From a virus: a stretch of 64,000 nt of DNA. The stretch lies in the IMG/VR virus record IMGVR_UViG_3300021088_000010, positions 1-64,000 of that record, one strand, 5' to 3'. A model generated the notes under the pieces. It did not search any database. It was not told where the DNA came from and saw nothing but the letters and a program-made list of their open reading frames with translations. Shown here piece by piece: positions 1-9,309 of this stretch. The position numbers and the translations under genes were made by a program. Each line of letters opens with the position of its first letter. Within the stretch, counting starts at the first letter, position 1.

Positions 1-1833
1 GTTACCTCTGTTGGTAGTGGCGGGGGTGGCAGTAATGTGGATATTTTTGACTCTGCTGGTAATTCTTTAACCTCAACTGCTGGCTCCTTAAACGTCAATG
101 TTACAAATACTTCTCCTACAGCGGGTACGCTATCTAACAATACCGCTGCTCCAATTGCTGACAATGTAGGTGTACTGCCAGCAGTTGCTAATGCTGCTCC
201 TCCCACTTGGACTGAGGGCTTCCAAGTTCTTTTGTCAGAGGACCTGTCTGGAAATCTTAGGACAATTACCGGGTCAGGCTCTACAACAGCCGTTACCGGG
301 AATGTAACAGTCGTTCAGCCGACCGGCACAAATTTACATGTTGTTATAGATTCAACATCTGGTACTGCTGCTGAAAATTTGATTCAGGTTGCTGGAGTTA
401 CCCTCGGCGCAACAGCGGTCACCGCATTTGGAACTGCTCCCGCTGCGGCGAACGTGCCGGGCGTCAACGCTAGTTTGTTCAGTGGTACTACAGCACTCAC
501 TAACACAGCGGGCTCTCTGAATGTCAATGTAACGAACTCTTCAGGTAGCACTGTCACTGGTACTAAGGCAAATAACTCTGTCGTTCCGGGTTCTACAAAT
601 CTTGGCGTTCTACCCGGCATTGCTAATGCTGCAACTCAGACATGGACTGAGGGCGATCAAGTCCTAGAGTCAATGGACCTGTCTGGTAGACAGCGTGTTC
701 GTGGTACAATCGCACACAACACTCAAGCGCCCGACGCCACGGGCCAGATGTGTCTAACTGAGTTGGCTAATGCGGTTGCTCCAACATATACTGAAGGAGA
801 TTTAGTTCTAGGTTCAGTTGATCTTAGCGGAAACCGTAGAATTATTGGAACCAAAACGAATAATAACGCCGCGCCGGGAACCCAAGTAGGTGTGCTGCCC
901 GCTCTTGCGAACGCTGCAAACCCCTCATGGACGGAAGGATTTCAAGTTTTAGAGTCCGTTGATTTGTCCGGTCGTCAGCGTATTATGGGGCAGGTTCCCG
1001 CTGACACTGCGTTTACTGGAAGTCCAGTAGTGGTTGCCGGTGTGGACGCGGCAGGTAATGTTCAAGAGTTACCAGTAGTAGATGCAGGAACGGCAATACC
1101 AGCGCAAACACTGTTAATAGGAGGAGCGGATGTTTCGGGTGGTTTAGTTCATCCGCTTTCTGTTAATACTAACGGCGTTATAGCTACAGTAGATGCTCGT
1201 AACGCTGCGGATGCTATATCAAATACCCTTCAGGGTAGTCCTGTTGACAAGAATGGTACTGATACATACTTACCTACTTGGTCATTTGTATTCAATGGCA
1301 CAACCTGGGATCGCACACGCAGCGCTGGTATTGGAAATGCGGCTGCCGCCACCGGAATCGCGGCATCCGCTGCATACGGTGAATATCTTACAACTGCTCC
1401 AGCGCCCGCTAACGCGCAGTATTCCGCGCTTCAAACAGACTATGCGGGTAGTTTATTTACGAAGCCGATTCGCCGCAGTACAACAAAAGGGTCTTCAGCT
1501 ACAATTACTAACTCTGCGGTTGCCGTTACGATTATGCCCGCACAAGCGGCGGGTATTTTTGCAGATATTTCTAATCTTGTTGCAACGGTTACATCAGCCG
1601 CTACGGTCTCATTGCCATTTACTCTGACTCTTTCAGACGGCACAGCTTCCTATGTTTATGACATGGTGACAGGTGCTTTAGCTACATCTCCGGCAGACGG
1701 AACGGTTTTGGCTTTAGCATTTAATCCGCCGTTGCCCGCAACGACAGCGGCAACAGCTTGGACTATTGCAACTAACGTAGCGACTGTCGTAGTTCACGCC
1801 GTCGCTGTCGCCGTATTACAGAAGGCATCATAA
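1..1833 (+). CDS. Repetitive virion structural protein, 5' end outside the window
   Basis: The reading frame is open to the left edge, so the true start lies outside the window. The visible part has about 610 residues, rich in Ala, Thr, Gly, Asn and Val and almost free of charge and cysteine, which suits an extracellular beta-rich virion protein. It carries four degenerate repeats with the core pattern GVLPxxANAAxxxWTEGxQVLxSxDLSGxxR, encoded near 165-270, 600-700, 755-840 and 885-990. The motif TAGSLNVNVTN occurs twice, before the first two repeats. DLSG-type repeats are common in phage tail or decoration proteins. The TAA stop overlaps the next ATG as TAATG. Exact role unknown: tail spike/fibre or head decoration are both possible. 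Confidence 0.7.
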   Translation, partial: VTSVGSGGGGSNVDIFDSAGNSLTSTAGSLNVNVTNTSPTAGTLSNNTAAPIADNVGVLPAVANAAPPTWTEGFQVLLSEDLSGNLRTITGSGSTTAVTGNVTVVQPTGTNLHVVIDSTSGTAAENLIQVAGVTLGATAVTAFGTAPAAANVPGVNASLFSGTTALTNTAGSLNVNVTNSSGSTVTGTKANNSVVPGSTNLGVLPGIANAATQTWTEGDQVLESMDLSGRQRVRGTIAHNTQAPDATGQMCLTELANAVAPTYTEGDLVLGSVDLSGNRRIIGTKTNNNAAPGTQVGVLPALANAANPSWTEGFQVLESVDLSGRQRIMGQVPADTAFTGSPVVVAGVDAAGNVQELPVVDAGTAIPAQTLLIGGADVSGGLVHPLSVNTNGVIATVDARNAADAISNTLQGSPVDKNGTDTYLPTWSFVFNGTTWDRTRSAGIGNAAAATGIAASAAYGEYLTTAPAPANAQYSALQTDYAGSLFTKPIRRSTTKGSSATITNSAVAVTIMPAQAAGIFADISNLVATVTSAATVSLPFTLTLSDGTASYVYDMVTGALATSPADGTVLALAFNPPLPATTAATAWTIATNVATVVVHAVAVAVLQKAS

Positions 1834-2726
1834 TGGCCAATACTGCATCATTTCCATTAGTTGTGGCTATAGCAGGCGACAACGTATCTACGACATGCGT
1901 GGTTAGTTTAGGATATACTCCTACAACTGCGGTAGCTACAGCGGCTTATGACGCTAACTTTAACAGCGTTTTAGCAAATATTTCTTCTACTATCCCTGGA
2001 ACCTTACAGGTGACGATTAACTTTGTTGCCGCTTTTAGCGGGACGATTCAAGTAATCTTGGCCGTAACTAATTCAGTATTTAGCAACGCTCAGTTACAGC
2101 CTGTTACGCAGGCCACAGCCTCTTGGATAAGTAGCTCTCGTCCTGCTGCCTTTGGAGCACTAGGAGCCTACTCCTTTGCCAAGTCAAGTAACACAATGGC
2201 TGCAGGACTTGCGGCAGGTTCTCCAATTTGGTCTCTGCGATGGACGAGCGCTAATTTATGTTTGGTGCAGTCTGTTCGGTTCTCTATGATGTCGTTAGGA
2301 ACAGCTTTTACTGCTGGACAGATGATATTTGATCTAATTACTGCACGTTCCTTTACAGTCTCGGATACTGGCGGCAATGCTTACACGCTAACTACGAATA
2401 ATGGTAAGAAGCGCACCAGTATGGGGTCTACGCTTATCGCCTCTGGCGATCTTCGTATAGCTACTACTGGAACACTCACAACAGGAACGCGTACTCTCGA
2501 CGCAATCGCTCAAGGTGAGATAATGCAAGCGGCGTCAGCAGTCGCTAATACTAGCTTTATACAGAACGTGGACTTCATTGACTTCGCTCAAGGGGCCGAC
2601 AATCATCCTATTATTCTAGCTCAGAATGAGGGTTTGGTTATTCAAGCTACTGTACCCGCAACGGGAACATGGTCATTTAGCGTGAGCGTTGATACCATAG
2701 AAACAGCCAGCTACACAGGGGTTTAA
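1833..2726 (+). CDS. Putative virion structural protein, 297 aa
   Basis: The ATG overlaps the preceding stop (TAATG), so translation is probably coupled. The protein is rich in Ala, Thr, Ser and small hydrophobic residues, with few charges and one early cysteine, the composition of beta-structured virion surface proteins. Pattern: an N-terminal beta segment (about 1-90) followed by a jelly-roll-like part containing the phrases NHPIILAQNEGLVIQ and GTWSFSVSVDTIE, which resemble conserved positions in phage shell or decoration proteins. No enzymatic motif. The position between a repeat protein and the portal supports a virion role; the specific function is not recognised. Confidence 0.6.
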   Translation: MANTASFPLVVAIAGDNVSTTCVVSLGYTPTTAVATAAYDANFNSVLANISSTIPGTLQVTINFVAAFSGTIQVILAVTNSVFSNAQLQPVTQATASWISSSRPAAFGALGAYSFAKSSNTMAAGLAAGSPIWSLRWTSANLCLVQSVRFSMMSLGTAFTAGQMIFDLITARSFTVSDTGGNAYTLTTNNGKKRTSMGSTLIASGDLRIATTGTLTTGTRTLDAIAQGEIMQAASAVANTSFIQNVDFIDFAQGADNHPIILAQNEGLVIQATVPATGTWSFSVSVDTIETASYTGV

Positions 2727-2727
2727 G

Positions 2728-3129
2728 ATGGCATTAGTTATTTCAGAGACAGGCCCGGTTCAAATTAGTTTTTCTAGCGGAGTTATTTCGTTCGCTGATC
2801 CAGCCAATACACAGGCCCCGATATACAAGGGTATACCAGTACTGACGGAGACTATGAATGCCTGTACATTCGGTCAGGCGAGTCTTGGCACTTCGTTGAC
2901 TCCCGTAACGCTACCTGCCAGTCCGACGCAGTTGCTTTATGCGAAAAATTTAAGCGCGTCAGGGACAATAACTTTTACGTGGACGCCTGTTGGCGGTTCT
3001 TCTGCTACAATTATGGTCATTCAACCTGGCGGGGAGTTACTTTTCTTTAATCCCACTAATGGAATCACAGCCCTTTCGGTACAGGCTAGTATAGCTAATA
3101 CTTCAGTTGATTATGTTTTGGCAGGTTAA
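2728..3129 (+). CDS. Small virion protein, paralogue of the 12362..12745 product
   Basis: This 133-residue protein aligns by eye with the product of 12362..12745. Shared phrases are LPxSPxQxLYxKN, TWTPxGGxS, QPGxxxxF and GITALSxxA, ending in VxxxLxG. Both have the same length and no cysteine clusters. Such small beta-rich paralogues often form decoration or tail-fibre subunits. The gene begins one base after the previous stop and precedes the portal gene. The paralogue is 9.6 kb away next to the tail genes, so a virion role is likely, but its location in the particle cannot be told. Confidence 0.6.
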   Translation: MALVISETGPVQISFSSGVISFADPANTQAPIYKGIPVLTETMNACTFGQASLGTSLTPVTLPASPTQLLYAKNLSASGTITFTWTPVGGSSATIMVIQPGGELLFFNPTNGITALSVQASIANTSVDYVLAG

Positions 3130-3140
3130 TAGGAAACTTC

Positions 3141-5426
3141 GTGGCTGCTTACTCAGATACGATGCAAGCTTCTGGACCTGCTACTGTTACTGGCTATGCC
3201 AGTGGTCCAAACTTGCCTCCACAGAATGGCACTTCAGCTACCAATAGTACAATAGAGCAGAATAAGACTTCGGGCGCGGGCCTCATTACTGATCGTAACC
3301 GTCTGACAACATGGGTTCTTGATACGCTCCAGCGTATGAGAAACTTCCGTAGGCCTTACGATCAGCGGCGTGCATATTTCTACCGTCAGTATATCGGTCA
3401 AAGAGACCGCAGGATGTATCCTGATAACCTGACGCCGCGCTCCAACACATTCGTTCCCATTCCTAAAAGCAATGTGGATCATATAGTTGCGCGGACGCAT
3501 GATGCGTTCTTTAGCCTTGATCCCCCAATTGAAGTCCGTCCTAAAGGTGGAACTCCAGATCAGGCCTGGCAGATGGAAGCTGTTGAACTCACTTGCTTAA
3601 AGAAGGCACAGTGGATTCAAAAGCTTGAATTAGCTATTCGTGATTGCTGCATCTATGGGCACATGGGCTTGAAGGTTGACTGGGACTGGGATTATGACGT
3701 TGTAAGCGGGCCTGAACCACAATGGGCTATGCAGCCTAAAGTTGATCCCAATACTGGGCAGCCAGTTATGGACACGCAAGGTCAACCAGAAATGGTTCCT
3801 GTTTGGGATGCTAATGGCAATCCAATCCAGATTGGGACACAAATGGTTACGAAGAATGTTCCTCGTAACTGTCCTAAGCTTATACCTATTGACATTTATG
3901 ATCTACTTATTGATCCAGATGGGAAGCAAAAGGCTCATGTTCTGGAAATGAGCTGGGGTGAGATGAAGCGTTCGGTTGAGTCTAATCCGAATCTTTACTT
4001 CCCCGAGTCTATTGCTCAATTAACTACTAAGCTTAAGCAGTATAGAGACCTAGATGCAGACGGAATTATCATTCGTATGGCTGAGTTTTGGGATGATACT
4101 TCTAAGACTACCACAGTTGTGACCTTTGGAGAAGACGCAGATGCCATCGGATGGAAGGATCGAAGGTATCAGTATCGCAATGCTTCTTACTCAGCCTATA
4201 AACGGCGGGTCTATAATGGACCCCCGGTTCTTCTCTATACAGGACCTAATCCTTTTGCCCATAAACGAATCCCTATTCTTGACTTCGCGTATGTACCAAT
4301 TAAAGGCGACGCTTACGGAATTGGTCTTATTGAAACAATAAGTGACCTTTGTGAAGGCATCAACGTCTTCACAAACATGATTACTGATAACTGGAACATG
4401 AGCATCAATAGGCGCTACGCCTATGATGTTCAAGTAGATATAGACCACGACCAGTTAGACATGGGGAACGTCCCCGGTGGTAAGGTTGGCGTTGTGGGAG
4501 ACCCGCAGAAAGCTATTTTCCCTCTGCCAAACTTCACTCCCAATCAGCAAGACTACATGATTTTGGATTTGTACCAAAAGTTCACGGAGGCAGGCTCAGG
4601 CATTGATGATTTCTATAGCAAAGGCATTGGCTCACCAGGGCCGAACCAAACTGCATCAGGAATTGATTCCGCAATGCAAACTGGTGGGTACTCATTTAAG
4701 CTATTCATTCGTAGATTTGAGCTGGAAGTTCTTCAGCCTCTTTGTGAGATGGTAGCAAGTATGATCCAACAGTTCGGCACAGACGAACTGGAATGGAGTA
4801 TCACCAATGCGCCTCCAGGTATTCCTAAGTGGGGCCACGTTAAGCTTACTGATCTTTTTGGTGACTATGCATTCGATTTCGTGGGCGCTAACTACGCTAC
4901 AGGTAAGCAGATAAAACAACGTAACTTAATGGCCTTTTATAATCTGGCTATGCAATCCCCCTATGCTAACCAAGGTGAGTTCCTACGTGAAATCGCTCGG
5001 TGCATGGAAATCTCAACATACTCACGCTTGATGAAGACTGACCAGCAGGTACAGCAAGAACAACAAGCAGCTACACAAGCTCGTCAGCAAGAAGAGTTGA
5101 TTAAAGAGTTGTTGAAGATTGAGGGTAAGGTTCTCAACACTCAAGCAGGTAAGCCTGAGTTCCGGCCTACGATGTCTACTATGATCTCTGATCCAGCTCA
5201 ACCTCATGCTGAGTCGGTTCAGCAACAGGTTGAAGCCTATCTCGGTCAAGCAGTAGAATCTGTTATGGGCTATGCTCCTCCTCCCACTGCTCCACCTATT
5301 CACCCTGTTGGACAACCCAAGAAGGGTCAGTTTGAGGGACCCATTCCGGGTGGACAGCAGAGGGACTCCATGCGAGCCACTGGGCAGGACATGGGCACGA
5401 ACTCAATTGGTCAGGCGGGGATGTAA
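3141..5426 (+). CDS. Portal protein (podovirus type)
   Basis: The 761-residue protein has the size and layout of podovirus portals: a polar N-terminus, a core of mixed alpha/beta segments (about 60-600, including the phrases RTHDAFFSLDPPIEVRPKGG and KRIPILDFAYVPIKGDAYGIG), and a long C-terminal Gln-rich helical tail followed by a Pro/Gly-rich end. The phrase GIGLIETISDLCEGIN followed by DNWNMSINRR is typical of portals of this class. Portals form the dodecameric DNA entry ring and bind terminase and the adaptor. The start is GTG at 3141, preceded by AGGAAAC. The terminase genes are at the far right of the window, not adjacent, but the downstream scaffold/capsid order is classical. Confidence 0.88.
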   Translation: MAAYSDTMQASGPATVTGYASGPNLPPQNGTSATNSTIEQNKTSGAGLITDRNRLTTWVLDTLQRMRNFRRPYDQRRAYFYRQYIGQRDRRMYPDNLTPRSNTFVPIPKSNVDHIVARTHDAFFSLDPPIEVRPKGGTPDQAWQMEAVELTCLKKAQWIQKLELAIRDCCIYGHMGLKVDWDWDYDVVSGPEPQWAMQPKVDPNTGQPVMDTQGQPEMVPVWDANGNPIQIGTQMVTKNVPRNCPKLIPIDIYDLLIDPDGKQKAHVLEMSWGEMKRSVESNPNLYFPESIAQLTTKLKQYRDLDADGIIIRMAEFWDDTSKTTTVVTFGEDADAIGWKDRRYQYRNASYSAYKRRVYNGPPVLLYTGPNPFAHKRIPILDFAYVPIKGDAYGIGLIETISDLCEGINVFTNMITDNWNMSINRRYAYDVQVDIDHDQLDMGNVPGGKVGVVGDPQKAIFPLPNFTPNQQDYMILDLYQKFTEAGSGIDDFYSKGIGSPGPNQTASGIDSAMQTGGYSFKLFIRRFELEVLQPLCEMVASMIQQFGTDELEWSITNAPPGIPKWGHVKLTDLFGDYAFDFVGANYATGKQIKQRNLMAFYNLAMQSPYANQGEFLREIARCMEISTYSRLMKTDQQVQQEQQAATQARQQEELIKELLKIEGKVLNTQAGKPEFRPTMSTMISDPAQPHAESVQQQVEAYLGQAVESVMGYAPPPTAPPIHPVGQPKKGQFEGPIPGGQQRDSMRATGQDMGTNSIGQAGM

Positions 5427-5665
5427 TGGATTCCGTTAACATCACTGCCCTAACAGGTGAGAACGGCACTGGATTTGAGAAGCGTGGGAACAAGGGACCT
5501 TTCCAATGCGCTAACTGTGAACACTATCCTAGCCCTTATGTATGTGACCAAAAAGACATGATGCGAGTTTCAAAGCAACCTAAGTGGCCAGATGGAACCG
5601 TTAAAGTAGACCCAGAGGATTGCTGCTCTTTTCTAGAACGTACAGGTAAATTTTGGAGAAAATAA
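5426..5665 (+). CDS. Small cysteine-containing protein after the portal
   Basis: A 79-residue protein whose ATG overlaps the portal stop (TAATG). It contains CxxC (CANC, about residues 26-29), a further Cys in YVCDQK and a CC pair near PEDCC, arranged like a small metal-binding fold. Short proteins of this pattern are seen next to portals in related phages, where their role is unknown. No function is assigned. Confidence 0.6.
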   Translation: MDSVNITALTGENGTGFEKRGNKGPFQCANCEHYPSPYVCDQKDMMRVSKQPKWPDGTVKVDPEDCCSFLERTGKFWRK

Positions 5666-5666
5666 G

Positions 5667-6014
5667 ATGTCAGAGTGCAAACCAGCCGCTTCTAGTACGA
5701 CTCCTACTTCAAGCTGCGAACGAATTCTAACGGAGTTTCAAGCTCAAGGGCGACCTGACAGTGTCTCTAACTTTATTCCCGAAGGTGGAATAATGGGCGG
5801 GTTTGATATCAAGACTCCCCGCGTGGGCACAGGGTTTATTGAGTGGGCTCTTACAGGGTATGACTCAGGTCATGATCTTGAAGGACGCGCTCCAGCAGCC
5901 GTTACTACGCCGAACTACGACAAGCGTGGGGATTGGCTGTATGACAAGAATGTTGGTCACACTGTAGACGGGGATACCAACAACTATAAAACACCCCCTA
6001 CAAATAAAAAGTAA
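5667..6014 (+). CDS. Hypothetical head-region protein, 115 aa
   Basis: Starts one base after the previous stop. The N-terminal quarter has several Ser/Thr/Cys residues. The C-terminal half is Gly/Asp/Tyr-rich and polar, ending in a basic KK. No membrane segment, signal peptide or catalytic motif is visible. It belongs to the run of small genes between portal and scaffold, so a minor head protein or assembly factor is plausible but unproven. Confidence 0.55.
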   Translation: MSECKPAASSTTPTSSCERILTEFQAQGRPDSVSNFIPEGGIMGGFDIKTPRVGTGFIEWALTGYDSGHDLEGRAPAAVTTPNYDKRGDWLYDKNVGHTVDGDTNNYKTPPTNKK

Positions 6015-6025
6015 AGGATACTTCT

Positions 6026-6229
6026 ATGGAACTCGGCAAAACATTGAACTTGGACGGCCACGCGGCCTATCAGCCAGAACATACCTATGCTCACCCGATT
6101 GCTAATTCATTCGCTTCGGCGATTGGGTTTGACGCGGAAGGCAAGGTTGTGTCCCCTGACGGTGGACCTATGGGCGCTTCTGTTCACAGTCCGTCTGGCG
6201 CACCGGATTTTCGTTCGGGCGCTCGATAG
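6026..6229 (+). CDS. Hypothetical small protein, 67 aa
   Basis: An AAGGATA Shine-Dalgarno-like sequence lies 8 bases before the ATG. The product is polar, Gly/Pro/Ser-rich in its C-terminal half (phrases DGGPMGASVHSPSGAPDF) and ends in Arg. No recognised domain. The gene lies in the head operon between two other small genes and is followed by a good Shine-Dalgarno sequence for the next gene. Confidence 0.5.
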   Translation: MELGKTLNLDGHAAYQPEHTYAHPIANSFASAIGFDAEGKVVSPDGGPMGASVHSPSGAPDFRSGAR

Positions 6230-6246
6230 CTAACTTTGGAGGGGAT

Positions 6247-6672
6247 ATGTTTGGATGGTTAGATAGAACTGCACCAGAAGTGAAGATTGTTGAAAAAGTA
6301 GTCTATAAGGTAGTAGAAGTTAAATCTCCTCGCAGCAGCCAAGCGTGGAGCAAAGAAATCAAGGATGCGATCAGTACTCTCTCTTCACATCCAGGTTTCG
6401 TTGCATTGACAGACCGCCTCAACCTACAACGACAGATGCTTGAGAGTAAGCTATCCCGTGAGTTTCACAAAGACTTGCGAGAGATAGATTATCTTCAAGC
6501 GGGAGTGTTCTGGTTGGGGTATATACAGGACTTAGTTGCGAAGGCTACTAACTTGATTCCCTCTGCTCCTGTGGATGCAATGCAAGAAGAGATGGAAGCT
6601 TTTAAACTTCTAGACTCTCAAATTGAGAGGATAGGAATAGAGGACCCACAAGGTCCTCAGCAACAAAATTAA
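6247..6672 (+). CDS. Hypothetical helical head-region protein, 141 aa
   Basis: A GGAGGGG Shine-Dalgarno sequence lies 4 bases before the ATG. After an N-terminal stretch with a short EKVVYKVVEVK beta motif, residues about 35-135 look mainly alpha-helical and charged, suited to a coiled-coil or bundle. The C-terminus is Gln-rich. The last codons overlap a perfect inverted repeat. Position directly before the scaffold gene suggests a head-assembly role. No family recognised. Confidence 0.55.
   Translation: MFGWLDRTAPEVKIVEKVVYKVVEVKSPRSSQAWSKEIKDAISTLSSHPGFVALTDRLNLQRQMLESKLSREFHKDLREIDYLQAGVFWLGYIQDLVAKATNLIPSAPVDAMQEEMEAFKLLDSQIERIGIEDPQGPQQQN
6640..6658 (+). other. Perfect inverted repeat before the scaffold gene
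   Basis: GAGGACC and GGTCCTC form a 7-bp perfect stem with a 5-base loop, inside the last codons of the 141-aa gene and 40 bases before the scaffold ATG. The words CCCACAAGGTC recur at 6645 and 6682. There is no U-tract, so it is unlikely to be an intrinsic terminator. It could influence translation or mRNA processing between the two genes. Confidence 0.4.
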
Positions 6673-6698
6673 ACTGAAAGGCCCACAAGGTCACCAGT

Positions 6699-7640
6699 AT
6701 GCCCGAAGCTACATTAGACCAGATAGCCCCCGGTGGTGTAATCCAACTCGGAAATGCCCCAGCCGGACTCGACGATGCGACGTTTGATTCACTCTTCCCT
6801 GCGGAACCGTCGCAAACACAGTCTACACAACAGACTACAGCAAAGCAGGACACACAGCAGACTCAGCAAGTCCAGCAAACTCAGTCTACGACTCAAACGC
6901 AGACTCAGCAAGATCAGTTCTTCCTCAAGGGAGACCGATCAGTTTACAAGACTGCCGAGGATGCACAACGCGGCATCAATGAGAAGGATGCCGTAATCGA
7001 GCAATTGCGACAGCGATATGCCCTTACAACTGGGATTGATCCTCTCACAGGCAAGCCCGTAGGAATCAACGGCCAACCACAAGCGGAAGTTGATTACTCG
7101 ACTCAGCCAGACAGGTACCTAGACGATTTGTATAACGCAGCCAAGAAGGGCGGCCCGGAAGCCTATCGAGATGTCCAGCAGAAGTTTATTCTGGACACGG
7201 TAAAGCCTCTTCAGCCTATTCTTCAGAAAGCTGCCAAGGATCAAGCTATTGAGACCTTGACAACGGAACTTCCCGCTGCCAAGGGCTTCGTCGGCTCTCC
7301 GAGTTATACAAAAGCACTAGAACTCAATCCTGAGATTAAGCAGGCTATTACTGTAGGCGAAACGGATTCTCGTTTCCACTCTCGGCTGCCAGGACTCTTT
7401 AAGCTGGCCTATTATGCAGCCCAAGGTATGCAACTGCCCGAGTTATTGAAGGCGCAAGCCACTCAAACTCAAACTACCTCACAAACACAACAGGTCCACG
7501 GAACTCCTGTGAGAACCACAGTCAGTTCCACCACCCCATCACCTGCCGCTCAAACGAGTCGCCCTTCTTTCAAGACTATTGAGGGCATTCGGGCGATCAT
7601 TGCAGACGCGGAATCTAGGGGAGTTAAGCTAGACCTGTAA
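6699..7640 (+). CDS. Probable scaffolding protein
   Basis: The 313-residue protein lies immediately before the major capsid gene, the classical scaffold position. It is acidic at the N-terminus (LDDATFDSLFPAE), has an extreme Gln/Thr tract (about residues 35-75), a charged helical centre (GDRSVYKTAEDAQRGINEKD) and a second Gln/Thr-rich linker before the C-terminus (about 250-280). Scaffold proteins of tailed phages are typically low-complexity and helical and bind the coat protein through a C-terminal segment. No protease motif is visible. The Gln/Thr tracts are codon-repetitive (CAG/CAA/ACT) and may vary in length between strains. Confidence 0.65.
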   Translation: MPEATLDQIAPGGVIQLGNAPAGLDDATFDSLFPAEPSQTQSTQQTTAKQDTQQTQQVQQTQSTTQTQTQQDQFFLKGDRSVYKTAEDAQRGINEKDAVIEQLRQRYALTTGIDPLTGKPVGINGQPQAEVDYSTQPDRYLDDLYNAAKKGGPEAYRDVQQKFILDTVKPLQPILQKAAKDQAIETLTTELPAAKGFVGSPSYTKALELNPEIKQAITVGETDSRFHSRLPGLFKLAYYAAQGMQLPELLKAQATQTQTTSQTQQVHGTPVRTTVSSTTPSPAAQTSRPSFKTIEGIRAIIADAESRGVKLDL

Positions 7641-7668
7641 GATGTTGTGAGGGACAAAGGATAATTTA

Positions 7669-8691
7669 ATGTTCGTTAGTAAACTTCGCTCCCTCGTCGG
7701 GATTCTGTTCGGCTTCGGTGATGACGTTGTAACTGTTATTACCGGGTCCGTGGGAACTCCCGGCCCGGCTGGATCGCTCGCAAGCGACCAGCAAACCTAC
7801 TTTTCCGCTAAGCTCCTCGAAGTCGCGGTCCTCATGACCGTCCTCGATCAGTTCGGCGACAAAGACCCGATTCCCTCGAACTCGTCTAAGACGATTCAGT
7901 TCAACCGCTTGGAGAAGCTGACGACCTCACTTACTCCAACTCAGTTGGTTGAAGGTATCATGCCTGATGCTGTGGGGCTCTCTATGAGCCAGTTCACAGC
8001 TGTGGCAGAACAGTACGGCCTTGTGCTCCGGTTGTCTGATCTCGCTGAGCTGACTTCCAAGCACGATGTTGTGGGTCGTGCGCTGTATGTCCTTGGTCTG
8101 CACGCGGCTGAGACCTATGACATTTTGATTTACAACGTCCTTGCAAATGCGTCTAACGTGTACCGCCCTAATGGTAAGGTGTCTAACGCCACCACAACTG
8201 CCTCCGATAAGATTGGATATGTTGACCTGACGGCTCTTCACGCTAACCTCATGGATCAGGGCGGACGGCCTTTTGATGACGGGGACTATGTCCTTGTGAT
8301 CGCTCCTCAGGTTCATGCTTCTATGTTGCAGGACCCTGACTTCAAGGCGTCTAACCAGTTCGGCAAGCCCGAGCGTATTTGGCGCGGCGAAGTCCAAGAG
8401 TTGTCTGGCTTCCGCATCGTCAAGACGAACGCTCCTGGCTTCGCCTTCACCTCACAGACCACCCTTGGTTCGGCTAATAAGCTGTTCACTAGCTATGCCA
8501 TCGCTCGCAATGCGTATCAGATTTCTGACCTCCAGAACCTCCGCGTGTACGCGGCTGCTCCTGGCGGACAGACTGATACCTTACAGCAAACCCGGAAGCT
8601 TGGTTATAAGTTTGCTTTTAAGACGATTATAACCAATCAGAACTGGATTTGGGCTGTCATTTCCGCTGGGCAGAATAGCATTAATAACTAG
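7669..8691 (+). CDS. Major capsid protein, N4-gp56 family
   Basis: A 340-residue protein with features of the N4-gp56 family coat proteins: N-terminal QQTYFSAKLLEVA, then DQFGDKDPIPSNSSKTIQF, the phrase QYGLVLRLSDLAEL, a helical spine segment and a P-domain with DGDYVLVIAPQVHASM followed by GEVQELSGFRIVKTN. This HK97-fold coat protein builds the icosahedral shell. It follows the scaffold gene and is encoded with more C- and G-ending codons than its neighbours, as expected for a highly expressed gene. An N-terminal Gly/Pro stretch (about 25-40) precedes the conserved fold. Confidence 0.9.
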   Translation: MFVSKLRSLVGILFGFGDDVVTVITGSVGTPGPAGSLASDQQTYFSAKLLEVAVLMTVLDQFGDKDPIPSNSSKTIQFNRLEKLTTSLTPTQLVEGIMPDAVGLSMSQFTAVAEQYGLVLRLSDLAELTSKHDVVGRALYVLGLHAAETYDILIYNVLANASNVYRPNGKVSNATTTASDKIGYVDLTALHANLMDQGGRPFDDGDYVLVIAPQVHASMLQDPDFKASNQFGKPERIWRGEVQELSGFRIVKTNAPGFAFTSQTTLGSANKLFTSYAIARNAYQISDLQNLRVYAAAPGGQTDTLQQTRKLGYKFAFKTIITNQNWIWAVISAGQNSINN

Positions 8692-8810
8692 TAAGTTCCC
8701 TCTAGGGCTACTTATCGTTTTCGGCCCAAGAGTGTAAACGAAAGAGCATAGGGGTGGTCTTGAACCGACTGCCCCTGGCTCAATCCCCACAAGGGAAAAG
8801 GAGTAACACC

Positions 8811-9227
8811 ATGCCGTCCGACACAATTGGATCGGTTCTTCAAAACAAGAGTCACGTTGCAAAGTCAATTCTTTCAAGTAAGGTTAGTCAAAGAAGCAGG
8901 GTGGAAAAAGATGCACCTCAGTCTGCTGCCGAAGTCCTGAAGGCGAATGAGAACAAGGACCTTTGGGAATGGGTTGAAATTCCTGATACAGATTTGTTTG
9001 GAGAGGATCACACGGGCGTCTCTGTGAACTTTGAGCAGTTTCTTCCGGGTAAGCACTTTGTAAGTCCTGAGATGGCCACTGAAGTTCGTAGGCTTCTAGC
9101 TAATAGAATGCGTGGAGATATTAGAGTTCTCCAGCCACGACAGGACCAAGTAATGGCTCGTATCATGGCTAAGAGTCAGCTCGGGGCTCCAGTCAATCCA
9201 GAGTTACGAGGCTTGAACGACAACTAA
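8811..9227 (+). CDS. Hypothetical head/completion-region protein, 138 aa
   Basis: The frame is open from a GTG at 8754, but AAAAGGAG lies just before the ATG at 8811, which I take as the start. The 138-residue product has a charged helical N-terminal half, then a Trp-containing acidic segment (DLWEWVEIPDTD) and a basic C-terminal part (LANRMRGDIRVLQPRQDQ). No catalytic motif. It follows the major capsid gene after a 119-bp gap and could be a head-completion or internal protein. Confidence 0.55.
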   Translation: MPSDTIGSVLQNKSHVAKSILSSKVSQRSRVEKDAPQSAAEVLKANENKDLWEWVEIPDTDLFGEDHTGVSVNFEQFLPGKHFVSPEMATEVRRLLANRMRGDIRVLQPRQDQVMARIMAKSQLGAPVNPELRGLNDN

Positions 9228-9228
9228 G

Positions 9229-9309
9229 ATGGTATACGTTCTGTGGATACTTATAGCTATAGCGGGGATTTATATGCTTGATCCCCGCAAGTATCATGAT
9301 GATGAATAA
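9229..9309 (+). CDS. 26-residue membrane micropeptide before the endolysin
   Basis: The ORF begins one base after the previous stop, encodes 26 residues, and its TAA overlaps the endolysin ATG (TAATG). Residues 2-17 form one hydrophobic segment (VYVLWILIAIAGIYML), followed by a charged tail with DPRKYHDDE. A single-TM peptide coupled to an endolysin could be part of the lysis cassette, such as a small holin or pinholin-like protein. That role is inference from size and position only. Confidence 0.5.
   Translation: MVYVLWILIAIAGIYMLDPRKYHDDE

Noticed and set aside
384-620. Minus-strand ORF inside the structural gene
   Set aside because: Antisense shadow of a repetitive coding gene, without Shine-Dalgarno sequence and with composition set by the other strand. 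The same holds for most ORFs opposite virion genes.
1-1000. Regularly spaced repeats resembling a CRISPR or tandem DNA repeat
   Set aside because: The repetition is at protein level (TWTEG and DLSG motifs) with diverged codons. There are no identical DNA repeats or spacer units and no cas genes.
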